Source: Dehalococcoidales bacterium (GTDB taxonomy: Bacteria > Chloroflexota > Dehalococcoidia > Dehalococcoidales > ARS1013). From it: a stretch of DNA of 11,991 bases. A program made the position numbers and the translations under genes. Shown piece after piece: positions 6,188-11,991 of this stretch; the first letter of the stretch is position 1, and each line of letters begins with the position of its first letter. Under the pieces are notes generated by a model. That model was not told where the DNA came from, did no database searches, and saw only the letters and a list, made by a program, of their open reading frames with translations. The DNA is taken from assembly GCA_030641585.1 (NCBI GenBank), contig DAOWHE010000036.1, forward strand, positions 1 through 11,991, in the 5' to 3' direction.

Positions 6188-7978
6188 CTCAAAAGCCATA
6201 GCTGTGGTGAGCTAAGCAAAGATAGTGTTGGTACTAGGGTGACACTGGCTGGTTGGGCTGACCGCCGCCGTGACCATGGTGGGCTGATATTCATTGACCT
6301 GCGAGATAGTGAGGGCGTGGTTCAGGTGGTATTTAGCCCGGAGAAGTCAAAGGAATACCACGAGATTGCCAGCCAGATACGTAATGAATATGTTATTAGG
6401 GTCAGTGGTGAGGTTGCCCTCCGCCCTCCGGGGACTGAGAATCCTACCCTAGCTACCGGTGACATTGAGCTTGTTGTCGATAGCGCCCAGATACTTAATC
6501 CATCCAAGACACCACCCTTCTATATCAATGAAGATATCGAGGTTGATGAAAACCTCCGTCTTAAATATCGCTATCTAGACCTCAGGCGGGCTCGAATGAA
6601 AAACAACCTAGTTCTTCGCCATCGTGTAGTGAAATTCATGCGTGATTTTTTAGACGCCAGGGGGTTTGTTGAAGTAGAAACACCAATCTTGATAAAGAGT
6701 ACACCCGAGGGGGCTCGTGATTACCTAGTGCCCAGCCGCATTCATGCCGGCAAATTCTATGCTCTGCCCCAGTCACCACAGCAGCTAAAACAGCTACTGA
6801 TGGTAGCCGGCATAGAGAAGTATTATCAGATAGCCAAGTGCTTTCGTGATGAGGACACCCGTGCCGACCGTCAACCAGAATTTACCCAGCTTGACCTGGA
6901 GATGAGCTTTGTTGACGAGGGGGACATAATAAACCTGCTTGAGGAGCTGTTCACCGACCTGGTGGAGACAATTAAACCGGAAATGCGGCTTATTAAGCCT
7001 TTCCTCCGGCTGAGTTACACTGAGGCAATGGCACGCTATGGCACCGACAAGCCTGATTTGCGCTTTGGTATGGAGATAAAAGACCTGTCAAACATTGTTG
7101 CCCAGTCTGACTTTGCCGTCTTTAGTTCCGCTATTGCTGAAGGGGGGAAGGTGAAGGGTATATGTGCCCCTGGCTGCGGCGGCTATACACGCCATCAGCT
7201 TAATGAACTAAATGAACTGGCAAAGAGTCTTGGCGCTTCGGGCTTGATAACCATATCATTGGGCGCCTCCTCTGGTGACATAGACGACTTAACCATTGGA
7301 AAGGTAAGGTCGGCGGCGGCTAAATTTCTTACTTTAGACCAGATTAAAGAGATGGCTAGGCGTTTGGCTGCCAGTATGGGCGACCTACTTCTTATCATTG
7401 CCGGCGAAAATGATCTGGTTAACAGGCTACTGGGTGAACTGCGTCGGCAGATGGGGCAGCGACTTGGGTTGGCGGCTCCTGATACCCTTGCCTTCGCCTT
7501 TATCCAGGACTTTCCGTTACTGGCGTGGAATAAGGACAGCGGGCATTGGCAGCCAATGCACCACCCGTTTACGGCACCAAGGGATGAAGATATACCCCTG
7601 CTGGATACTGCCCCGGAAAAGATGTATGGCAGACACTACGATATGGTACTTAACGGTTGTGAGATTGCTGGCGGTAGCATTAGAATTCATACCAGCAAGC
7701 TCCAGATGAAGACATTCAGGCTGCTGGGCTACAGCGAGCAGGAAGTTGTCCAGCGTTTTGGGCACATGCTGGAGGCTTTTGACTATGGCGCTCCGCCTCA
7801 TGGTGGTGTCGCTGCTGGCATTGACCGTATCCTGATGCTACTGGCAGGAGAGGAGACCATCAGGGAGGTAATTCCTTTCCCCAAGACTCAGAACGCAGTT
7901 GATTTGTTGTTTGATGCGCCATCACCAGTCACTGAGGAGCAACTTGTTGAATTACACCTGCGCCTTCGGGAAGAATAG
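6185..7978 (+). CDS. aspS: Aspartyl-tRNA synthetase, probably non-discriminating (AspRS)
   Basis: This class IIb synthetase charges tRNA-Asp with aspartate. From the TTG at 6185 the protein has 597 residues, the normal bacterial length. The N-terminal OB-fold anticodon-binding domain has GWADRRRDHGG (23-33). The catalytic domain has motif 2, FRDEDTRADRQPEFTQLDLE (220-239), and motif 3, GGVAAGIDRILML (540-552, Arg548). The C-terminal side ends with IPFPKTQNA, and the bacterial insertion domain lies between motifs 2 and 3. Residue His31 in the RRRDHGG segment is the residue found in non-discriminating bacterial AspRSs, where discriminating ones such as E. coli have Leu; such enzymes also make Asp-tRNA-Asn for GatCAB amidation. 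That assignment is from memory of the family and is inferred. The gene starts a plus-strand operon with its own promoter; tig follows after 22 bp. Confidence 0.95.
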   Translation: MLKSHSCGELSKDSVGTRVTLAGWADRRRDHGGLIFIDLRDSEGVVQVVFSPEKSKEYHEIASQIRNEYVIRVSGEVALRPPGTENPTLATGDIELVVDSAQILNPSKTPPFYINEDIEVDENLRLKYRYLDLRRARMKNNLVLRHRVVKFMRDFLDARGFVEVETPILIKSTPEGARDYLVPSRIHAGKFYALPQSPQQLKQLLMVAGIEKYYQIAKCFRDEDTRADRQPEFTQLDLEMSFVDEGDIINLLEELFTDLVETIKPEMRLIKPFLRLSYTEAMARYGTDKPDLRFGMEIKDLSNIVAQSDFAVFSSAIAEGGKVKGICAPGCGGYTRHQLNELNELAKSLGASGLITISLGASSGDIDDLTIGKVRSAAAKFLTLDQIKEMARRLAASMGDLLLIIAGENDLVNRLLGELRRQMGQRLGLAAPDTLAFAFIQDFPLLAWNKDSGHWQPMHHPFTAPRDEDIPLLDTAPEKMYGRHYDMVLNGCEIAGGSIRIHTSKLQMKTFRLLGYSEQEVVQRFGHMLEAFDYGAPPHGGVAAGIDRILMLLAGEETIREVIPFPKTQNAVDLLFDAPSPVTEEQLVELHLRLREE

Positions 7979-8000
7979 ATTATAAGTCATAGAGGTGAGC

Positions 8001-9320
8001 ATGAAAGTATTGCATAAAATTATAGAAAATAGGCAGGCATTGCTGACCATTGAGATGGAGCCGGCTGAAGTAGAGGAATCTTTGGAGAAGTCTTATGCCC
8101 GCTTAGTTAAAAAGACAAATATTCCTGGCTTTCGTAAAGGGAAAGCACCAAGGGCAGTGTTGGAGCAGCATATAGGCAGAGAGGGTCTCCTTGAAGATGC
8201 TCTGAATGATTTGCTGCCTGAGGCTTGTGCTAATGCTATCAAGGAGGAGCAGATTGAGGCTTTTGCTCAGCCCGTTATTGAGGTAACTCAAACAGAGCCG
8301 GTAGTATTTGAGGCGGCAGTTCCGTTACCGCCTGAGGTTAATCTTGGTAATTATCGCCGTATTAGAATTAAGCCAGAACAGGTGAAATTAGCTGATGGCG
8401 ATGTTAATGTTGTAATAGAGCAGCTACGTCGTCAGCGCGCTACCTTTGAGCCGGTGGAGTGTCCTATAGGGGCTAAAGACTCGGTGGTTATTGATGTCTT
8501 AAGCAGTATCGGCGATAAGCCTTTTATAAATGAGGAAGGAGCGTCGTATCAGGTCCTTCCCGATTCATCCTTTCCAGCGCCGGGGTTTGCCAAGCAGTTA
8601 CTGGGGATGAAAAGGGATGAAGAGAAGGAGTTTAAACTCAGATTAGCTAAGGATTACTATGATAGTGAGCAGGCTGGGAAAGAGGTTCTATTTAAGGTGA
8701 AAGTTGTTGAGGTAAAGGAAGAAAGGTTGCCGGAGCTTAATGATGATTTTGCTAAAGAGGTTGCTCCTGATATTAAGACTCTGGATTCACTTAGAGAGCG
8801 GATCGCTACCGACTTGAAACAGAGGGTTGAGGAGAAGGCTAGGGTTGAGCATGAGGAGCGGGTAATTGACGCCGTGGTTAAGAAGAGTGAGGTGGAATTC
8901 CCCCCGATTCTGGTGGAAGTGGAAGTTGAACGAATGACCAGCCAGGAGTTACAGCGCTGGCAGATGGCTGCCAGAAGACGGGAGGAGTACCTTGAAAAGC
9001 TAAGTAAGACACCGGAGGCAGAACTGCGGGAAAAATTCCGACCGTTTGCTACCCAGCAGGTTATCAGGTCTCTCGTGCTGGGCGAGGTTGTTGAAGCAGA
9101 AAAGATTGAGGTTAGTGATGTTGAGATAGATGCCGAAATTGAGCAGATGACCGAAAATGCTGGCGAGAAAAAGGAGGAACAGCGGAAGTTTCTAAATGCC
9201 CCCCAGCCTCGTAGGCGGGTAAAACAATTGCTGACGACACAAAAAGCTGTCCAGCGGCTGGTTGAAATAGCCAGAGGTTCAAGTAAGAAAACCAAGAAAG
9301 CAAAAAAGGAGGCGAAATGA
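8001..9320 (+). CDS. tig: Trigger factor, ribosome-associated chaperone
   Basis: Trigger factor binds at the ribosomal exit tunnel and shelters nascent chains. The 439-residue product has the N-terminal ribosome-binding domain with the signature GFRKGKAPR at 43-51. An FKBP-like peptidyl-prolyl isomerase domain follows at roughly 150-235, ending in FKVKVVEVKEERLPELNDDF. A helical C-terminal chaperone domain comes next, then a lysine-rich tail (SSKKTKKAKKEAK). The full three-domain form is therefore present. ATG 8001 is preferred to the in-frame GTG at 7995 because AGAGGTG (7991-7997) is correctly spaced for it and overlaps the GTG. Its stop overlaps the clpP start (ATGA), so the two are translationally coupled, a classic arrangement of chaperone and protease. 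Sequence is typical and nothing is missing. Confidence 0.95.
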   Translation: MKVLHKIIENRQALLTIEMEPAEVEESLEKSYARLVKKTNIPGFRKGKAPRAVLEQHIGREGLLEDALNDLLPEACANAIKEEQIEAFAQPVIEVTQTEPVVFEAAVPLPPEVNLGNYRRIRIKPEQVKLADGDVNVVIEQLRRQRATFEPVECPIGAKDSVVIDVLSSIGDKPFINEEGASYQVLPDSSFPAPGFAKQLLGMKRDEEKEFKLRLAKDYYDSEQAGKEVLFKVKVVEVKEERLPELNDDFAKEVAPDIKTLDSLRERIATDLKQRVEEKARVEHEERVIDAVVKKSEVEFPPILVEVEVERMTSQELQRWQMAARRREEYLEKLSKTPEAELREKFRPFATQQVIRSLVLGEVVEAEKIEVSDVEIDAEIEQMTENAGEKKEEQRKFLNAPQPRRRVKQLLTTQKAVQRLVEIARGSSKKTKKAKKEAK

Positions 9321-9961
9321 ATACCCATCCGATGAATGTTATCCCTATGGTAATTGAGAGCAGCGCCAGGGGAGAGAGGGCTTTTGACATATACTCACTG
9401 CTCTTAAAAGAGCGCATTGTCATGTTGGGCTCGCCCATTAATGACCAGATGGCTAATGTTATCGTTGCTCAGCTTCTCTACCTGGAGAGGGAGGACCCGG
9501 ACAAGGATATCCAGCTTTATATTAACTGCCCCGGTGGTATTATTGCCTCCGGGCTTGCCATCTACGATACGATGCAGTTGATACGCCCCGATGTGTCTAC
9601 CATCTGTGTTGGCATGGCCGCCAGTATGGGGACGATTCTCCTCTGCGCCGGGGCTAAGGGTAAGCGTTATGCCCTGCCTAATTCTACAATTCACTTGCAT
9701 CAAGCGGCTGGCGGGGCTCAGGGGCAGGCCGCTGATATTGAAATCGCCGCCCGCGAGATTATGAGGCTTCAGGACCTACTTCGGCAAATCTTGGTAAAAC
9801 ACACCGGGCAAAAGATGGGAAAGATAATACATGATACCGACCGTGACTTCTACCTCGACCCGGAGCAGGCAGTGGAGTATGGCATTGTTGACGAGATTTT
9901 GTCCAAACCAGCGGAAGAAGCCCCTAAGCCGGGCAAGAAAGCCGAGGCCGATAAGAAATAG
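9317..9961 (+). CDS. clpP: ATP-dependent Clp protease proteolytic subunit
   Basis: ClpP is the serine-protease barrel that degrades substrates unfolded by ClpX or ClpA/C ATPases in the cytosol. The 214-residue protein has all the landmarks: YINCPGG (oxyanion region, 68-74), GMAASMG with catalytic Ser103, HLHQAAGGAQGQ with catalytic His128, and DTDRD with catalytic Asp177. Their spacing (25 and 49 residues) matches E. coli ClpP (Ser97, His122, Asp171). The C-terminal tail is lysine/proline-rich. A strong AAGGAGG (9306-9312) lies 4 nt before ATG 9317, inside the end of tig. The usual next gene, clpX, does not follow; instead a convergent kinase gene begins its stop codon at the very next base. 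The family call is secure. Confidence 0.96.
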   Translation: MNTHPMNVIPMVIESSARGERAFDIYSLLLKERIVMLGSPINDQMANVIVAQLLYLEREDPDKDIQLYINCPGGIIASGLAIYDTMQLIRPDVSTICVGMAASMGTILLCAGAKGKRYALPNSTIHLHQAAGGAQGQAADIEIAAREIMRLQDLLRQILVKHTGQKMGKIIHDTDRDFYLDPEQAVEYGIVDEILSKPAEEAPKPGKKAEADKK

Positions 9962-10930
9962 CTATAGCGGCTCGTCATAAAGCTCACGGTAACGCCGGCT
10001 AAGCTCGGTCAGGGTGGGCAGCCCCTGCCTGGCTCCTATCTTACTAATAGAAAACTGGGCAGTGATATTACCGAGACGACCGCACTTCTCAAGCTCCTTT
10101 CCTTTAAGCAGGCCATAGATAAATCCGGCGGCAAAGGCGTCGCCAGCGCCGGTAGAATCTATTACTTTAGCTTTAATCATCGGTTCAACCATGTATTCAT
10201 TCTCAAAGTCTCTAATATAGCAGATAGTGGTGGCTTTCTTATTGCTGGCAAGCCGGTTTCCTTTGCCCAGGGTAACGACAACAATCTGGCAGCCCTGTTT
10301 CAGACATGCTTTAGCCCCAGCAGTAAAATCCTCCCCGGTGAGTTGTTCTAGTTCATCCTGGTTAATAAAGAGAATATAAGTCCTGGCCAGCAGCGGGCTA
10401 AGCACCTTTAACCCCTTAGCGGCATACAGCGCCCCGGGGGAGAAACTGAGCTTAACCGATGGCTCTAACCTGTCCATCAGCTCCGGCAGTACTTTGAACT
10501 GTCTGTCACTAGCAAAGGATGAGAGGTGAAGCATTTTTGCTTGATTTACATAATCCAAGTCTAGGTCATCCATAATTAGCCGGCTATTGGCGCCAGGTAC
10601 GACATAGAGAGACCGCCTGCCGGAGCTGTCACTGAGGCACAATACTGAGCCAGTTTTTACCCCCTGTTTTATCCTTATTTGGCTGGTGTCCACGCCGACT
10701 TTGTCAAAGTCCCGGAGCATGAGCTCACCTTTGGCATCGTTACCAACAACACCGGCAAAGCCGGTATTCACCCCAAGTTTGGCCAGTCCATAAATAGTAT
10801 TGGCTGCCGAGCCGCCGGCAAATGACTCTACCTCATCTACTACTGCCTCGCCATCCTCAAGGATGCGCTCAACCATATATATATGGTCTATATTCAGTGC
10901 CCCCAGCCCGATTACTTCAATATTAGTCAC
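9962..10930 (-). CDS. PfkB-family carbohydrate/nucleoside kinase
   Basis: This is a ribokinase-like kinase that phosphorylates a sugar or nucleoside hydroxyl with ATP; the substrate cannot be told from sequence. From the GTG at 10930 the protein has 322 residues. MTNIEVIGLGALNIDHIYMV is a typical family N-terminus, AGGSAANTIYGLAKLG (about 38-53) is the first family signature, and DSTGAGDAFAAGF (about 258-270) is the second, with catalytic Asp264 in GAGD. An upstream in-frame ATG (10957) would add nine residues that are encoded by a palindromic repeat and look non-native (MGIKGDRVQ), so the GTG is preferred. TAGGG (10936-10940) is 5 nt upstream of it. The gene converges on clpP, and the two stop codons abut (9959-9961 and 9962-9964). 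It shares orientation with the HAD gene to its right, 99 bp away, and the two could be one unit. Confidence 0.88.
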   Translation of the reverse strand: MTNIEVIGLGALNIDHIYMVERILEDGEAVVDEVESFAGGSAANTIYGLAKLGVNTGFAGVVGNDAKGELMLRDFDKVGVDTSQIRIKQGVKTGSVLCLSDSSGRRSLYVVPGANSRLIMDDLDLDYVNQAKMLHLSSFASDRQFKVLPELMDRLEPSVKLSFSPGALYAAKGLKVLSPLLARTYILFINQDELEQLTGEDFTAGAKACLKQGCQIVVVTLGKGNRLASNKKATTICYIRDFENEYMVEPMIKAKVIDSTGAGDAFAAGFIYGLLKGKELEKCGRLGNITAQFSISKIGARQGLPTLTELSRRYRELYDEPL

Positions 10931-10943
10931 CTGAACCCTATCC

Positions 10944-10973
10944 CCCTTTATCCCCATTCCCCTTGATAAAGGG
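10944..10973. repeat. Palindrome in the kinase 5' leader with alternative pairings
   Basis: CCCTTTATC (10944-10952) and GATAAAGGG (10965-10973) form a perfect 9-bp stem with a 12-nt loop. Inside and beyond it, CCCATTCCC (10953-10961, with 10952 also C) can pair instead with GGGAAGTGGG (10971-10980) with one bulged base, so two exclusive foldings exist. It lies across the alternative kinase ATG and next to its Shine-Dalgarno sequence. G/C-run palindromes of this style look like dispersed intergenic repeats. The copy number cannot be judged from one window. Confidence 0.55.
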
Positions 10974-10991
10974 AAGTGGGAATTGTTTTAT

Positions 10992-11012
10992 AAGAGGGGC
11001 TTCGTCCCTCTT
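10992..11012 (-). terminator. Hairpin between HAD and kinase genes (weak terminator or repeat)
   Basis: AAGAGGG (10992-10998) pairs with CCCTCTT (11006-11012) across a short loop whose outer bases can also pair, giving about 8-9 bp. It lies 18 bp downstream of the HAD stop on the minus strand. There it is followed by ATAAAACA rather than a T-run, so intrinsic termination would be weak. Together with the palindrome at 10944-10973 it may be part of one mobile intergenic repeat. Confidence 0.4.
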
Positions 11013-11029
11013 TGACTCTCCTTTAATTA

Positions 11030-11991
11030 CTACCCTAGCTTGCCAGCTTCCTCCCTGACCAGTCGTCTTATGCTCTTGTGCAGGCTAATAATATCATATA
11101 TATCGCTCTTATCAGCCAGCCAGTGGAAGTTACCCGTGTCTTCTTTGCCACTGGCTTTTTCCTTTTCCTTTACCATTTCTTCCACCCCACTGCGGCCACT
11201 CTTTTGCCACTCTTTTAGTATTCCAGATAGCTCGTTGATGGATGTGGAAGCTAGGCTCATGGTGGCGTAGGGCAGGGCGTACTGGTTGGCATTAAAGGCA
11301 ACAGCCAGTCCCCCAGCCTGGTCTACTGCTTTAAGCATCTTAAAATCAGTAATGCTGTCGCCAACCACCACCCAGTCAGACAGGGGCTGCCCAGAATTTT
11401 TGGAGAACCTGTTGAGAGCGGCTACCTTGCGGCGGCCACCTATCGGTTTCACCTGTTTTATTACTGCGCCTAAAGCGGTTTTGGGGAGCCTCTTCCAAAA
11501 GAAATTATCAAGTCTTCGCTTAATCAGGCCATCATCAGCAGTAGAACTCATTGCCAGTATATCCTGCTCAATCTGCTTGGGTAGGGCAGCGTCTTCTTGA
11601 CATAATGTTAGAGTAAATTTATCAAGGGGAAACGGGGTGCAGGCGACATTCTCAGCGGGAATACCCAGTTTTTGGGTAATGTGGCGGGCATACTGCTCAT
11701 AGGTAGTAGTAATACAAAAGACCTCCCAGCCGTTTGAGCCAAGTGAGGCGACAAGCTCAACAGCACCATCTGTCAAGGTGGCCTTGGTGGCTAAAGTGGC
11801 AATATCAGCCTCCGAAATTTTATGCAACACCAGGAAGGGCACAATAAGAGCCAGGGTATCACCGGGCTCGTAGTCTTTTCTCCCCTCCATTGTCAGCAGG
11901 TCATCATAGCGGCTGATAACCTCAAAGACCTTATCACCATCTGGGAAGAGCTTCATCAGTTCATAGGCGTTATCCTGGGGTGACAGTGGTC
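11030..11991 (-). CDS. HAD-superfamily phosphohydrolase, N-terminus beyond right edge
   Basis: A frame open to the right edge gives 319 codons. The in-frame ATG at 11956 is internal, because the residues before it (PLSPQDNAYEL) continue smoothly into MKLFPDGDKVFEVISRYDD. Counting from Met11956, a motif II-like Thr lies in CITTTYEQYA (81-90), the motif III lysine is probably in GGRRKVAAL (173-181), and motif IV is GDSITDFKML (199-208), placing acidic residues on the Mg2+ site. Motif I (the nucleophilic aspartate) must lie just outside the window, a few residues before PLSPQDNA. The pattern recalls a group of HAD proteins common in archaea (COG4030/EhaR-like), but that is from memory and uncertain. 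The C-terminus is charged (RLVREEAGKLG). The substrate is unknown. The stop at 11030 is 99 bp from the kinase start. Confidence 0.75.
   Translation of the reverse strand, partial: PLSPQDNAYELMKLFPDGDKVFEVISRYDDLLTMEGRKDYEPGDTLALIVPFLVLHKISEADIATLATKATLTDGAVELVASLGSNGWEVFCITTTYEQYARHITQKLGIPAENVACTPFPLDKFTLTLCQEDAALPKQIEQDILAMSSTADDGLIKRRLDNFFWKRLPKTALGAVIKQVKPIGGRRKVAALNRFSKNSGQPLSDWVVVGDSITDFKMLKAVDQAGGLAVAFNANQYALPYATMSLASTSINELSGILKEWQKSGRSGVEEMVKEKEKASGKEDTGNFHWLADKSDIYDIISLHKSIRRLVREEAGKLG

Noticed and set aside
8657..9328. Long minus-strand open frame (223 codons) antisense to tig
   Set aside because: It is serine- and phenylalanine-rich, as expected from the complement of a Glu/Lys-rich gene, with no domain and no ribosome site.
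9611..9640. Possible loss of the ClpP active site because the segment reads GMAASMG and not GQAASMG
   Set aside because: Ser103, His128 and Asp177 are all present with normal spacing, and Gln to Met at that position does not touch the triad.
1..11991. CRISPR arrays, tRNA/rRNA genes, transposases, phage or defence genes
   Set aside because: None seen on either strand; no regularly spaced repeats, cloverleaf-like sequence or related protein motifs.

Overview
The window looks like a piece of an anaerobic, Wood-Ljungdahl-type bacterial chromosome, most likely a Dehalococcoidia-like member of the Chloroflexota. That placement is an inference. It rests on the C1/acetyl-CoA pathway gene set, a divergent formate-tetrahydrofolate ligase, and frequent GTG/TTG starts. 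No 16S rRNA or other taxonomic marker lies in the window.

Left block (1-5532, all minus strand, read right to left): a CooC-type nickel-insertion ATPase (4759-5532), formate-tetrahydrofolate ligase fhs (2882-4663), a RACo-like reductive activator of corrinoid proteins (920-2851), a second CooC/AcsF-type ATPase (154-915), and the first 41 codons of folD running off the left edge. Together these supply two methyl-branch folate enzymes (Fhs, FolD) and the maturation or activation proteins for the carbonyl branch: nickel loading of CO dehydrogenase/acetyl-CoA synthase and re-reduction of the corrinoid iron-sulfur protein. The structural CODH/ACS and CoFeSP genes are not in the window. Gaps are short (30, 4 and 30 bp) except for 95 bp in front of fhs, which carries a possible internal promoter.

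Middle (5533-6184): a divergent intergenic region with a good plus-strand extended -10 promoter and two small palindromes, then a small, very cysteine-rich Fe-S protein gene. Its conserved reading frame extends well upstream of its only ATG but has no normal start codon there. A second clear promoter (TTGAAG-18-TATAAT) follows and serves the next operon.

Right-centre (6185-9961, plus strand): aspS (AspRS with a histidine signature of the non-discriminating type), tig (trigger factor) and clpP (Clp protease subunit), tightly packed, with tig and clpP overlapping by ATGA. This is a housekeeping translation and protein-quality-control operon.

Right end (9962-11991, minus strand): a PfkB-family sugar/nucleoside kinase whose stop codon abuts the clpP stop, a 5' leader made of overlapping palindromes plus a second hairpin (10944-11012) that looks like a dispersed intergenic repeat, and a HAD-superfamily phosphohydrolase of an archaeal-looking type whose N-terminus lies beyond the right edge. 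No RNA genes, CRISPR arrays, transposases or phage genes were seen.
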